Assembly (NCBI RefSeq): GCF_029946515.1
Contig: NZ_JARZHH010000041.1
Location: forward strand, 39,468 to 103,467
Source: Polyangium sp. 6x1
Lineage (GTDB): Bacteria > Myxococcota_A > Polyangia > Polyangiales > Polyangiaceae
Reading direction: 5' to 3'
DNA: 64,000 nucleotides
The stretch's first letter is position 1, and each line of letters starts with the position of its first letter. The notes under the pieces are model-generated. The model saw only the letters and a program-made list of their open reading frames with translations. It was not told where the DNA came from and made no database searches. This document shows positions 40,895-50,296 of the stretch, piece by piece. The position numbers were made by a program, and so were the translations under genes.

Positions 40895-41932
40895 CTATTC
40901 GTTCGACGTTCCGCCCGCGCCCGGCGCGGCCTTCGCGAGGAACTTTTCGAGCCGCAGGCTCACGAGCTCGGGGAACTCGACCGCGGTGTAGTGCGTGCCT
41001 CCGCGCACGACGTAGAGCTCCGCCCCGGGGATCTGCTTCGCCATCTCCTTCGCGAGCGCGGCCGGCGTCATCGCGTCGCGATCGCCCGACACGATGAGCG
41101 TGGGGACGTCGATCGTGCCGAGCACGTCCGAGGCGTCGTGATCGCCGAGCGCGCGGAGGTTGTGGAAATACGCCTCCATGTCGAGCGCGCTGAAGCCCTG
41201 GACGAGCTCGTTGAAGACCGCGTCGTCGAGCGACTCGTTCATGACGCCCATGGCCTTCAGCCACGCGAGCGCCTCGGGCACGTCCGCGGCCCTGCGCGTG
41301 ACCTGCGACGCGAGCGCGTGCGCGCGGCCCGCGAGCTCCACGAGCGAAGGCAGCACGGTCTTCATGCCGGGCAAGGGGCTCACCGTGTCGAGGGGCCTGC
41401 CGCTCGTGCCGTTCAGGAGCACGATGCAACGCGCGCGGCTCCGCGCCTTCCGGTACGCTTCGAGCACGACCTGAACGCCCATGCTCCAGCCGACGAGCGC
41501 CGCGCGCGTTTCGCCCTCGGCGTCGAGGATCGCGAGCAGATCCTCGGCGTGGCGCGGGATCGCATACGACGCGGGCGTGCCTTCCGGCGGCCGCGCGGAG
41601 GCGAAGAGGCCGCGGTAGTCCCACGTGAGGAAGCGGTAACGCCCCCGCAGGTGCTCGATCTGCGCGCTCCACGTGATGTGCTGGCCCCCGAGCCCGTTCG
41701 CCAGCATGACCACGGGCGCGCCCGGATAGGGCGATCGGGTGGCGTAGTACGTGATCCGCGTGCCGTCCGGCGCCGTGACGGCGCGGGTCTCGACGGCGAG
41801 GGGCAGACGCGGAGGAAGCATGCGCTCCGGTAGGTACCACCCCGGCCGCGTGCCGTCGTCGAGAAACCAAGGAAACGCGGGCCCCGCGCTTCCAAGCCCG
41901 AGGGACAATTTCAGCGGGCGCGCCGTTGACAC
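40895..41932 (-). CDS. Alpha/beta-hydrolase
   Basis: 345 residues from the GTG at 41932; the ATG at 41821 would give 308. The nucleophile elbow is GWSMG (VGWSMGVQVVLEAYRK), the acid lies in IVSGDRDAMTP and the His in GGTHYTAVEFPE. The oxyanion region resembles LANGLGGQHITWSAQIEHLR. Substrate unknown; esterase or thioesterase activity is plausible. Divergent from the 41980 gene, with only 47 bp between the starts. Confidence 0.85.
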   Translation of the reverse strand: MSTARPLKLSLGLGSAGPAFPWFLDDGTRPGWYLPERMLPPRLPLAVETRAVTAPDGTRITYYATRSPYPGAPVVMLANGLGGQHITWSAQIEHLRGRYRFLTWDYRGLFASARPPEGTPASYAIPRHAEDLLAILDAEGETRAALVGWSMGVQVVLEAYRKARSRARCIVLLNGTSGRPLDTVSPLPGMKTVLPSLVELAGRAHALASQVTRRAADVPEALAWLKAMGVMNESLDDAVFNELVQGFSALDMEAYFHNLRALGDHDASDVLGTIDVPTLIVSGDRDAMTPAALAKEMAKQIPGAELYVVRGGTHYTAVEFPELVSLRLEKFLAKAAPGAGGTSNE

Positions 41933-41979
41933 GACGTACGTCGCGCCGGTAACTTCCCGCTGGTCGCTACGAGGAGCCG

Positions 41980-43137
41980 ATGGCTGCTGAAGACAAGAGC
42001 AAGAAACCCAAGATCGATCTGAAGGCGCGGCTCGGCAAGACGAACATCGGAACGCAGGCCGTTCCGCTGCCCGTTCCTGGTCAGTCACAGCCGCCGCCCT
42101 CCGGTTCTGGTTCTGGCGGGAAATCGCCGAACATCGCTCCGCCGCCCGGGATCTCTCCCGGCATCCCGGTTCCTCCGTTCGCCCAGGCCGCAAAGCCGGC
42201 CGCCGCAGAGCCGCCTCCGCCGAAGCCCACCGCCGTCCAGCAGACCATCAAGGTCGAGGTCGGCGAGGAGATCATCAAGGAGCGCGAGAAGGCGAAGAAG
42301 CGCCTCATCATGGCCGCGGTCGGCACGGCGCTCCTCGGCATCGCCATCGGCTACCCCGTCGGCGGCGCCGCCGCGCGCAACGAGCGCGGCAAGCAAATCG
42401 TGGCGAACGCCAAGGCCCTCATGCCCGACGTGAAGGCCGCGAACGAGAAGATGAAGGAGCTCGACACGCTCCTCGGCGAAGCGGCGGAGAAGCTCGGCAA
42501 GAAGGAGTATCCCGCGGAGCTCGCCGGTCAGCTCGGCGGCATCAACATCCCGTTCGACGCCACGAAGGTCGACGGCGGCAGCATCTCCGGCCTCAACGCA
42601 GGCGCGTTGCGGCAGCTGCTCAACTACACCTCGGGCGTCGAGGAGTTGAACAAGAAGAAGGACAGCCTCAAGAACCTGCTCGAGCTCGCCAAGGCGCCGA
42701 TCGAGAAGGCCTGGAAGGAAGAGAAGGAGCCGGTGATGAACTTCTCCGTGCTCTTCCGGTCCGACCAGAAGGGCGTGATCGCGGAGCTCGTGCCGGTGAA
42801 GGATCCGTTCGAGATCGGCAAGGACTGGCCCGCGAACTACGCCGTCATGAAGCCGGAGCGGACGCAGCAGGGCATGAAGTCCGTCGAGAAGAAGCTGAAC
42901 CGCTACACGAAGGGCGATCTGCCCGGCGGCGGTGATCCCCAGCTCATCCCCATCGATCCGACGACGACGGCCATGTTCACGAGCCAGGAAGGCATCCGCA
43001 ACCTGCGCAAGGCCTTCCTCGATCTGCGCACGGAGCTCAAGGGCGACGACTCGAACCCGCAGAACCCGATCACCGGCCTGATCGAGACCGGCGACAACCT
43101 GATGACCGCGATCCAGAAGGTCACGCAGGGAAGCTGA
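41980..43137 (+). CDS. Single-pass membrane protein, unrecognised
   Basis: 385 residues. The N-terminal ~90 residues are cytoplasmic, basic then Pro/Gly-rich (VPGQSQPPPSGSGSGGKSPN). One membrane helix (about 108-127, LIMAAVGTALLGIAIGYPVG) is followed by a long, mostly helical and coiled-coil-prone extracytoplasmic part (VKAANEKMKELDTLLGEAAE). No known domain recognised. The layout resembles an envelope tether. Confidence 0.75.
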   Translation: MAAEDKSKKPKIDLKARLGKTNIGTQAVPLPVPGQSQPPPSGSGSGGKSPNIAPPPGISPGIPVPPFAQAAKPAAAEPPPPKPTAVQQTIKVEVGEEIIKEREKAKKRLIMAAVGTALLGIAIGYPVGGAAARNERGKQIVANAKALMPDVKAANEKMKELDTLLGEAAEKLGKKEYPAELAGQLGGINIPFDATKVDGGSISGLNAGALRQLLNYTSGVEELNKKKDSLKNLLELAKAPIEKAWKEEKEPVMNFSVLFRSDQKGVIAELVPVKDPFEIGKDWPANYAVMKPERTQQGMKSVEKKLNRYTKGDLPGGGDPQLIPIDPTTTAMFTSQEGIRNLRKAFLDLRTELKGDDSNPQNPITGLIETGDNLMTAIQKVTQGS

Positions 43138-43165
43138 AACGCTGTCACCCTCGGGTGATGGAAAG

Positions 43166-43203
43166 AAAAACGGGGCTCGCGAAAGCGGGCCCCGTTTCGT
43201 TTT
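43166..43203. terminator. Bidirectional terminator
   Basis: ACGGGGCTCGC GAAA GCGGGCCCCGT forms an 11-bp stem (one T-G pair) with a GAAA tetraloop. TTTCGTTTTG follows on the plus strand, and on the minus strand the same stem is followed by TTTTTCTTTCC. It lies between the convergent 41980 and CorC/CNNM genes. Confidence 0.85.
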
Positions 43204-43230
43204 GTCCGACGCGCAGGAAGAGAAGGCCGC

Positions 43231-44523
43231 TCAGACCTCGACGCTGCGAGGCTTGACGATCTCGACCTTGCCGATGTGCTGCTCGTCGCAGTCGCGCACG
43301 ATGAAGCGCAGGCCGTACTTGCTCACGCTCGCGCCGTTCTCCGGCGTCTTGCCGAGGTGCTCCGTGAGCAGCCCTTCGAGCGTGTGCTCTTGCTCCACCG
43401 CGCCCTCGCCGTCCGTGAGCAGCTCCGAGCCGAGGAACGCCGAGAGATCGCGGATCGACACGGCTGCATCCGCCATCAATCGGCCGTCGCCGAGATCCTG
43501 GATCGGCGGCGCCTCCTCCACGTCGTGCTCGTCGCGGATGTCGCCGACGATCTCTTCGAGCACATCCTCCAGCGTCACGATGCCGCTCACGCCGCCGAAC
43601 TCGTCCATCACGATCGCGAGGTGTTGCCTGCGGCCGCGCATCTCCTTGAGCAGCGTCGAGAGCGGCTGCGACTCGGCCACGAAGTTCGCCGGGCTGCGCA
43701 CGATCTCCTGCAGCGACTTTTTCTTCAGCCGGTCTTCCTCGAACGCCTTGAACAGGTCCTTCGCGTAGAGGAGCCCCACCACGTTGTCGAGCTGTTCGCG
43801 ATACACCGGGTAACGCGAGTGCCCACTTTCCGTGACGATCGCGAGCGTCTTGTCGAGCGGGGTGCTCACGTCGATGGCCTCCACGCGCGAGCGCGGGATC
43901 ATCGCGTCCTTCGCCGTGCGATCCTGGAACTCGAGCACGTTGCGGATCATCTCCGCAGGCTCGCGGCCGAAGAGACCGCTGCGCGCGCCCTCCTCGACGA
44001 GCATCTCCACCTCCGCCTCCGTGAGGTGCGGATCCGGCGGCTCGCTGCTCTCCTTCGCCGCGATCGACGCGCCGAGCCAGCCGAGCGGGACCGCGAGCGG
44101 GAGCATCACGATCTCGAGCGGCCGAAGCCAGCGCGCGGCCATCGGCGCCACGTGGTCGGCGTGCTTGCGCCCGAGCGTGGTGCTCACCTCGAAGAGCGTG
44201 CTCGTGAAGACCACGGTCACGCCAAAGGCGAGGAGAGGCGCCGCTTGCGGATAGAGCGGCATGAAGAACAGCATCGTGAGGATGGCCGACAGGGCCGTGC
44301 TGAGGACCCTGCCGAGCAGGTAACGAGACCGGAGCTTGGCGTCGGCGCTGCGGATGCGCTCGAGCGCCGCTTTTTCCGGTCCTTCCGCCTGGTCGATGAG
44401 CGCCGCCAGGCGGGTCTGGGTGAGGCTCGTCAAGGCCGTGTCCGCTCCGGCGAACAGGGCCCCGACGAGCGCCGACGCGATGGCCCCTGCCAAAAGCGCC
44501 AGTGGTACGTCGTTTGGACTCAA
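43231..44523 (-). CDS. CNNM/DUF21-CBS-CorC_HlyC membrane protein
   Basis: 430 residues from the TTG at 44523, which has a good RBS (GGGAG). The GTG at 44568 adds 15 residues and is a real alternative. The N-terminal DUF21 domain has four hydrophobic segments (ALLAGAIASALVGALFAGAD onward). Next come two CBS domains (VEAIDVSTPLDKTLAIVTES, LAIVMDEFGGVSGIVTLEDV) and the C-terminal CorC_HlyC transporter-associated domain. The family is linked to magnesium and cobalt efflux. It is last in the SDR-PlsC-truB-CNNM gene string. Confidence 0.92.
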   Translation of the reverse strand: MSPNDVPLALLAGAIASALVGALFAGADTALTSLTQTRLAALIDQAEGPEKAALERIRSADAKLRSRYLLGRVLSTALSAILTMLFFMPLYPQAAPLLAFGVTVVFTSTLFEVSTTLGRKHADHVAPMAARWLRPLEIVMLPLAVPLGWLGASIAAKESSEPPDPHLTEAEVEMLVEEGARSGLFGREPAEMIRNVLEFQDRTAKDAMIPRSRVEAIDVSTPLDKTLAIVTESGHSRYPVYREQLDNVVGLLYAKDLFKAFEEDRLKKKSLQEIVRSPANFVAESQPLSTLLKEMRGRRQHLAIVMDEFGGVSGIVTLEDVLEEIVGDIRDEHDVEEAPPIQDLGDGRLMADAAVSIRDLSAFLGSELLTDGEGAVEQEHTLEGLLTEHLGKTPENGASVSKYGLRFIVRDCDEQHIGKVEIVKPRSVEV

Positions 44524-44606
44524 AACCGAACTCCCTACACGTCGAATCGTAGCGGACCTTGCTTCCACGACGCAACCCGCCGCGGTCGCTCGGTAGCTAC
44601 GGATGG

Positions 44607-45692
44607 TCAGGGCGGAAAGGGACGACCAGACGCGACGTGCTTTTCCGTCTCGACCTCGCGGCCCGCGGGGACATCCGTGAAGCCGCGTTGAACCACGTAA
44701 CCATCATGATCCCATTTCCCCACGGCGACCAGACGGCCCTCCGGGGAAAGCCAGGCGCTCGTACCCGACTCTTCGGGTTCGGAAGGTTCGTCCGGGTGAG
44801 TCGTCGTGCTTTCCTGCATCTCCAGCGCACGCGGCGGCGGCTCGGAAAAGTCCGCCGCGCCGAGGCGTTTGCCCTGGGATGCACGCACCGCGCCGTCGGC
44901 CGTGAGCACGGCCGTCGGTAGGCCCAGACGAACGGCCGCGGCGAGGGGCACGACGGCCGCCCGCAACGCTTCCGGGGGCGCGTCGAGCAGCTTCGCGACG
45001 TCGAGCCCGAACGGCCCGCTCCGCGTGCGACGGAGCGCGCCGAGGTGCGCGGGCACCGTGAGGGCCGCGCCGAGATCACGCGCCAGGGAGCGCACGTAAT
45101 AACCCTTGCTCACGTCGAGCGAGACGTCGAGGAACGCGAGCTTCCCCGGCTCGAGGATCCCCGCGCCGCAGAGCTCGATCGCGCGCGCCGAGACCGGACG
45201 CGGGGGCAAGTCCACGACCTCGCCCCGCCGCGCGCGGTCGTAGCTCTTCGCCCCTTCGACCTTGATGGCCGAGTACGCGGGCGGCGACTGCTCGGTCCGC
45301 GCGCGCTCCCGATCGAGCGCGGCCGTGATGTTGGGCAGCGACGCGGCCGCGCCTTCTCGCGCGAACCGCGTGATCTCGTCCTCGAGCCACGCTGGCAGCG
45401 GCGCCTCGGCCGTGACCGTGCCCTCCGCGTCGAGCGTGTCCGTGCCGCGCCCGAGGACCACGCGCGCGTCGTAGGCCTTGTCGTGCGCGGTGAGGTAGGG
45501 ACCGAGCTTCGTGGCTTCGCCGAGCAGCATCACGAGCACGCCCGACGCCATCGGATCGAGCGTGCCGGCGTGGCCGATGCGGCGCATGCCGAGGGCGCGC
45601 CGCAGCTTGCCGACGACGTCGTGGCTCGTGGGACCTTGGGGTTTGTCGAGGACGAGGACACCGTTCGTGTCCCCGCGATCCTTTGGGCTCAT
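44607..45692 (-). CDS. truB: tRNA pseudouridine-55 synthase TruB
   Basis: 361 residues. It makes pseudouridine-55 in the T loop of tRNAs. Catalytic Asp46 lies in the motif GHAGTLDPMASGVL; VLVLDKPQGPTSH, AYSAIKVEGAKSYDRAR and YYVRSLARDLG are also canonical. The C-terminus is longer than usual and carries a Pro/Glu/Ser insertion (ESTTTHPDEPSEPEESGTSA). The ATG at 45692 is one base from the stop of the upstream gene. Confidence 0.94.
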   Translation of the reverse strand: MSPKDRGDTNGVLVLDKPQGPTSHDVVGKLRRALGMRRIGHAGTLDPMASGVLVMLLGEATKLGPYLTAHDKAYDARVVLGRGTDTLDAEGTVTAEAPLPAWLEDEITRFAREGAAASLPNITAALDRERARTEQSPPAYSAIKVEGAKSYDRARRGEVVDLPPRPVSARAIELCGAGILEPGKLAFLDVSLDVSKGYYVRSLARDLGAALTVPAHLGALRRTRSGPFGLDVAKLLDAPPEALRAAVVPLAAAVRLGLPTAVLTADGAVRASQGKRLGAADFSEPPPRALEMQESTTTHPDEPSEPEESGTSAWLSPEGRLVAVGKWDHDGYVVQRGFTDVPAGREVETEKHVASGRPFPP

Positions 45693-45693
45693 C

Positions 45694-47217
45694 CTATCCC
45701 AGCCAGACCGATCGCCGCTCGGACAGCATCCGGTCGAGCATGCTCTGGATCGACGCGCGCACGCGCTCGGAGAGGCGTCCCACGAGGATCTCGTCGTCGG
45801 CCGCCTCGGGGCCGTAGTTGCTCCACGTGAGCGGCTCGCCGAAGCGGATGCGCCACTTCGTCGGCGCGGGCATGAGGCCGAGGGGCCCGAGCGCCGGGAA
45901 GGTCGGCGTGATCGGGAAGTACGGGATGCCCAGCGTCTTCGTCATGTACTCGAAGCGGTAGAGCATCGGGTTCGCCTCCTCGGCGCCCACGATGGCACAC
46001 GGCACGAGAGGCGTGCGCGTGCGCAAGCAGAGGCGGATGAAGCCGCCGCGGCCGAAGCGCTGGAGCTTGTAGCGGTCGCGGTAGAGCTTGCCGATGCCCT
46101 TGGCGCCCTCGGGGAAGACCGCGACGAGCGCGCCCTTGTTGAGCAGCCGCTCCGCGTTCTCCTGGCAGGCGCGCACCGCCCCGAGGCGGTTCATGAACGT
46201 GCCGACGAAGGGCAGGTAGTAGACGAAATCCTCGGCGAGCCAGCGCAGCTCGCGGTGCGCGGGATGATCGCGGCGGACCGCGGCGCGCAGCATCGCGCCG
46301 TCGTAGGGCAGGGGGCCACCCGCGTGGTTCGCCACGACGAGGCAACGGCCCTCCGTGGGGATGTTGTCGACGCCCTCGACCTCGACGCGGAAATACCGCT
46401 TCGTGAGGAAATCGAGCACGGGCAGGAGCTTCGCCTCGAAGGCCGGATCGAGCCCGAACTCGTCGACCTCCTCGGAGCGGCTGCGCAGGCCCGCGCGTCC
46501 CCACTGCTTCGCGTAGAACTCGGGCGAAAGGACCTCGCTCGCCGTGGCCGACTCGGGCACCGAGGCGCGCGCCACAGGGACGTCGCTCCGGGGCTTGGCC
46601 CTCGGCACGTCGCTCTTCCGCGCGGGAGGGACCGGCGGCGGCTTCGGCACGTACACAGGCTCGTCCGCGCGCTCGCGACCTCCGATCATCCGATCGAGTC
46701 GGGCTTCGAGGTCGCGGATCTGCTGTTCGATCTCGGCGGGGCTCGTCGCGCCCGCGCCCGCTCTCTCGGCCTCGTCGCGCACGGATGCGGGAGGAATGCT
46801 CGGGCGGATGACGGCCTCGGTGGGGCCGATCGGCGCGACGTCCTGTACCTCGTCGGCGTCGAGGTCGTAGCCGGGCATGAGGTGCGGCGAGGGTGGCGCG
46901 TCCCCGTCGAGATCGGTGCCGAAGGGCAGGGCGGGCGCCATCTCGGCCGCGGCCCATACGTCGTCATCGTCGTCGTCGTCGTCGTCCAGGGACGCGGGGG
47001 CGTCCTCCGGCGCGGGCGGCGGCTCGGCGAAGAGACGCGGCGCTGCGTGCTCGCCTTCCGGAGGCGGCGCGCCTTCGAGGATCGAGAGCACCTCCTCGGG
47101 GGCTCGTACTCCGGCGTCGGCGGCGACGAACGCCGCGGTCGCGAGGGGCTCCTTCGGCGCGGCGTCCGCGCGCGTCTCCCTCGTCTCCTTGTGCTTGCGC
47201 TTCTGCTTCTTCCCCAT
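45694..47217 (-). CDS. PlsC-like lysophospholipid acyltransferase with acidic N-terminal extension
   Basis: 507 residues. The C-terminal ~280 residues carry the acyltransferase signature: NHAGGPLPYDGAML in place of NHxxxxD, the block VAVFPEGAKGIGKLYRDRYK, and PLVPCAIVG. The N-terminal ~225 residues are an unusual low-complexity region: a basic start (MGKKQKRKHKET), a run of nine Asp, Pro-rich stretches and a short coiled coil (SPAEIEQQIRDLEARLDRMI). The catalytic part should work on lysophospholipids or glycerolipids at the inner membrane. The extension may mediate localisation or interaction. Confidence 0.85.
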   Translation of the reverse strand: MGKKQKRKHKETRETRADAAPKEPLATAAFVAADAGVRAPEEVLSILEGAPPPEGEHAAPRLFAEPPPAPEDAPASLDDDDDDDDDVWAAAEMAPALPFGTDLDGDAPPSPHLMPGYDLDADEVQDVAPIGPTEAVIRPSIPPASVRDEAERAGAGATSPAEIEQQIRDLEARLDRMIGGRERADEPVYVPKPPPVPPARKSDVPRAKPRSDVPVARASVPESATASEVLSPEFYAKQWGRAGLRSRSEEVDEFGLDPAFEAKLLPVLDFLTKRYFRVEVEGVDNIPTEGRCLVVANHAGGPLPYDGAMLRAAVRRDHPAHRELRWLAEDFVYYLPFVGTFMNRLGAVRACQENAERLLNKGALVAVFPEGAKGIGKLYRDRYKLQRFGRGGFIRLCLRTRTPLVPCAIVGAEEANPMLYRFEYMTKTLGIPYFPITPTFPALGPLGLMPAPTKWRIRFGEPLTWSNYGPEAADDEILVGRLSERVRASIQSMLDRMLSERRSVWLG

Positions 47218-47230
47218 GGAAACCGCCCGC

Positions 47231-48298
47231 CTAGGCAGGGCTCTCCTGCAGCAGGTTCGCGTCGCGCAGGCGTTGCGCGGCGAGGTAGTCGAGCAGCGCC
47301 TCGCGGGTCGTGTAGGCCGGCCGGAAGCCCATCACGCGCGCCGCCTTGTCGCCGTCGGCGACGCAGACGTACCTGAGGTACCGCAAAAAGCTCGGCGGCA
47401 CGGCCGAGGCCTGCGTGATCCAGAGCGCGCCGACGAGCGAGCTCGCGACCGTGTGCGGCAGCGGCATCGACGAGCGGCCGGCCAGGCGCAGCACCGTGGA
47501 CAGCGGCAAGACGCCCTCGGAGGCGATGTTGAACGTGCCCGGATGATCCCGATCGAGCGCGAGCTTGAAGGCCGCGAGCGCGTCGACCTCGTGCACGAAC
47601 TGCCAGAGCGGATCGAAGCCGAGCAGCGTGGGCACGTACCGCATGCCGAGATACCGCGTGACCCAGTTCTGCACCGTCGGTCCCACGATCGGCGCCGTGC
47701 GGAGGACCGTGACCACCGTGCCCTTCGACTTCGCGGCGAAGGCGTTGAGCTCACGCTCGGCGGCGATCTTGTCCGCGAAGAACGGCTCGTCCATGTCCGC
47801 GCGTAACGCGTGCCGCTCCGTCAGGAAGTTCGGGTTCGTCGGGTGCGCGCCGTAGAGCATCGTCTGGCTCCACTGCACGAGCTTGCGCAGCCGCACCTGC
47901 CTCACGGCGTTGAGCAGGTGCATCGTGCCGACCGACTCGAGCTCGTGCGCCCAGCCCGTCGCGTGTGTCGGCGACGAGAGGAAGCAGAGATGCACGAGCG
48001 TATCGACCTCCTCGGACGAGAGGATTTCCGCGACGCGATCCTCGGAGGCCGGATTCGTCAGATCGACCTCGAAGTGCCGCGTTTTCGGTCCTGCCGTGTC
48101 GGGCGACTTCACGTCGATCGTCACGATGCGGGCCGTCGCCGGATCTTCTTCCAGCAGGCCCACGAGGTTTCGGCCGAGGAAACACGCCGCGCCCGTGAGC
48201 GCGACGACGCGCCCGCCCGAGCGGCTCCGCGAGCCCCTCGCAGGCGGGATCGCCGGCTCGCGGGGCTCGCTGTTCGAGTTGTCGATCGGATCTGCCAT
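47231..48298 (-). CDS. NAD-dependent epimerase/dehydratase (SDR)
   Basis: 355 residues from the ATG at 48298. The Rossmann nucleotide motif is ALTGAACFLGRNLVGLL (a variant of GxxGxxG), and the SDR architecture runs through WSQTMLYGAHPTNPNFLTER and FNIASEGVLPLS. The YxxxK active-site pair is not obvious, so it may be an atypical or non-catalytic member. Likely cofactor NAD(P); substrate unknown. The basic Ser/Arg-rich N-terminus is an extra ~30 residues. It starts a four-gene string with the acyltransferase, truB and CNNM genes. Confidence 0.82.
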   Translation of the reverse strand: MADPIDNSNSEPREPAIPPARGSRSRSGGRVVALTGAACFLGRNLVGLLEEDPATARIVTIDVKSPDTAGPKTRHFEVDLTNPASEDRVAEILSSEEVDTLVHLCFLSSPTHATGWAHELESVGTMHLLNAVRQVRLRKLVQWSQTMLYGAHPTNPNFLTERHALRADMDEPFFADKIAAERELNAFAAKSKGTVVTVLRTAPIVGPTVQNWVTRYLGMRYVPTLLGFDPLWQFVHEVDALAAFKLALDRDHPGTFNIASEGVLPLSTVLRLAGRSSMPLPHTVASSLVGALWITQASAVPPSFLRYLRYVCVADGDKAARVMGFRPAYTTREALLDYLAAQRLRDANLLQESPA

Positions 48299-48407
48299 GC
48301 GGAGCGGACTCGACACTACCCGCTCGCGCGGCGATCGCAACATCTCGGTTTACGCCCGGACAAGCCGAGCCGCGCCCGCTAGGGTTCGCCCTGACGCCAC
48401 GGGCTGG

Positions 48408-49685
48408 TCACGGCGCAGCGCACGTGGCGCGTACCCACGAGACCTCGTCCCCCATCTGGATCCACATGTCCACGTCCGCGCCGCGCGCCGCGACGGCGAA
48501 ACTCGTCGCGTCGGCCACGGGCATGGGGGCCGAGATCGGCGTGCCTTCGCCGTCGAGGACGACCGCGTAGGCCACCTTCCGCGCGACGCCGCAGCCGAGC
48601 GGAGCGAGGTAGGCCGCGAGCACGCCGCGCTCGAGCGGCCGGAGCGCGCCCGAGACGGGCGGGGCGTGCGCGCGCACCTCGGCCGCCTCCTTGCCGACTC
48701 GCTCGAAGCGGAGTTTGCCCCCTTCTTTCGCGCAGCCCTCGTCGTCGATCGCGGCCCCGTACACGAGCGCGATCGGCCGCGCCGCCACGGTCGCGTCCAC
48801 GATGCCGAATGGCGCCGGCACGCGCCCGAGCGAGCGCGCCGCGCCGTCCGCTACGTCCCAGAAGACGAGCTCTTGCCCTTCGAGCAGCGTCGCGACCACG
48901 CCGCCGCCCGCGCTCGCGTCGGTCCCGGGCGGCGGCGCTTCGATCCGCGCGAGGCACGAGGGGCGCGCGTCGCTGTCCGGCGCGTCCGGGACGATCTCGG
49001 TCCGCTTCCACGACGAGGCCGGCTCGTTCGGAGAGCCGACCCAGAGATCGGCGCCCGCGGCCGCCACGTTGCCGAGGCGCGTCGTGAGCAGCGCGCATCG
49101 AGACGAGCCGCACGCGAGGTCGATCGCGTCGAACCGATCCCCCTCGCCGATCGGCGTCGCGTGGTCGCCTTGGTGCACGAACACGCGGGAGAGCTTCTCG
49201 TCGCTTTGTTCGCCGTACGCCGCGAGCCACGCGCCCGCGTCCGTGCGCGCGAGGCGCGGCATCGCCTCGGCGTCGAGCCAGGGCAGCGGCGTCGCTCCCT
49301 TGCTCTCGCCCTCCGCGTCGAGCACGAGCCCGCCGACCCCGACGAGCCGCGGCGGCGTCTCTTTTTCGTCCGCGTCGGCGACGACGAGCACGCCGAGCCC
49401 GCGCGGGGCGGCGACGAACCGCGTCGAGGGGGCGACCTTCGCGCGGACGAGCGGGGCGCGCATCTGGCAGCCGTCGGGCAGCGCGATCCCCGGGATCCCC
49501 GGCCCGATCCGCGCGGGCTTGAAGGTCCAGGGGGCGGGCGGCGGCAAGAGCTCGTCGTGGGGGATCGGGATCGGCGCGGGCGGGCCTGCGTCGGCCTTCG
49601 TCTCTTTTTCCTTGGGCGTGCAACGATTGCAGCCGGTCAGAAGGAGAAGGGCCGCGAGGAGGGGGAGGGAGTCGTTCCGCAACAC
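48408..49685 (-). CDS. Putative lipoprotein, beta-propeller-like
   Basis: 425 residues from the GTG at 49685; the codon shares one base with the TAG stop of the preceding gene. Signal (LPLLAALLLLTGC, Cys about residue 19), then a Pro-rich linker. The mature part has repeated beta-rich stretches and scattered Cys (FDAIDLACGSSRCALLTTRL, VDATVAARPIALVYGAAIDD). It is last in the gatC-gatA-GNAT-lipoprotein string. Function unknown. Confidence 0.78.
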   Translation of the reverse strand: MLRNDSLPLLAALLLLTGCNRCTPKEKETKADAGPPAPIPIPHDELLPPPAPWTFKPARIGPGIPGIALPDGCQMRAPLVRAKVAPSTRFVAAPRGLGVLVVADADEKETPPRLVGVGGLVLDAEGESKGATPLPWLDAEAMPRLARTDAGAWLAAYGEQSDEKLSRVFVHQGDHATPIGEGDRFDAIDLACGSSRCALLTTRLGNVAAAGADLWVGSPNEPASSWKRTEIVPDAPDSDARPSCLARIEAPPPGTDASAGGGVVATLLEGQELVFWDVADGAARSLGRVPAPFGIVDATVAARPIALVYGAAIDDEGCAKEGGKLRFERVGKEAAEVRAHAPPVSGALRPLERGVLAAYLAPLGCGVARKVAYAVVLDGEGTPISAPMPVADATSFAVAARGADVDMWIQMGDEVSWVRATCAAP

Positions 49686-50296
49686 TAGAGCACCCGACGC
49701 AGCACCGGATACGGCTCGAGCCCGCCCACTTCCTCGAACCCGTTCACCTCGAACGCGCCCATCGGCCCGGTCCAGAGCTCCTCGTCGTTCACCGGCTCCT
49801 TCGGGCGGCGCGGCAAGGCTTCGAGCACGCGTGCGCCGAACGTGTCCTTCGCGTACGAGACCGCGCCCGCGACGAGCGCCTTCGCCACGCCCTGCTTGCG
49901 GAAGGCCGGGTGCACGAGCGTGCAGCCGATCAGGAACACGCCCTGTCGATCGCCCTGGAACGCCGGGAGCTGCTTGTAGAAGCGCCGTTCGTAGGCCTTG
50001 CGCATCACGGCCGCGGGCGTGACCTTGAGCCAGCCGACGAGCTTCCGCTTCCCCGCGTCGTCCTCGTGGATCGCCACGATCCCCTTCGCCTCGTCGCCGC
50101 CCGCCGCGAGCGCGCCGAGGAACGCCGAGGCGTTCTCCTCGGGGGCGTTCGCGCAGCGGTCGAGCCAGTCGTTGTTCGTCCCGTCGAAATGCCAGAACCG
50201 GCAAAAACACGGCGACGAGGCTGCGGAAAAGAGCTCCCGCAGGCCGGAGGCATGCTCGGGCCCCGCGGGGGCCGTGAGGAGGCGAAACGCGCTCAT
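49685..50296 (-). CDS. GNAT-family N-acetyltransferase
   Basis: 203 residues; the ATG at 50296 overlaps the gatA stop (ATGA). The GNAT acetyl-CoA site reads [20 protein letters not shown], and the strand before it ([17 protein letters not shown]) fits the fold. The N-terminal [20 protein letters not shown] is unusual for GNATs. Substrate unknown. Confidence 0.85.
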   Translation of the reverse strand: MSAFRLLTAPAGPEHASGLRELFSAASSPCFCRFWHFDGTNNDWLDRCANAPEENASAFLGALAAGGDEAKGIVAIHEDDAGKRKLVGWLKVTPAAVMRKAYERRFYKQLPAFQGDRQGVFLIGCTLVHPAFRKQGVAKALVAGAVSYAKDTFGARVLEALPRRPKEPVNDEELWTGPMGAFEVNGFEEVGGLEPYPVLRRVL

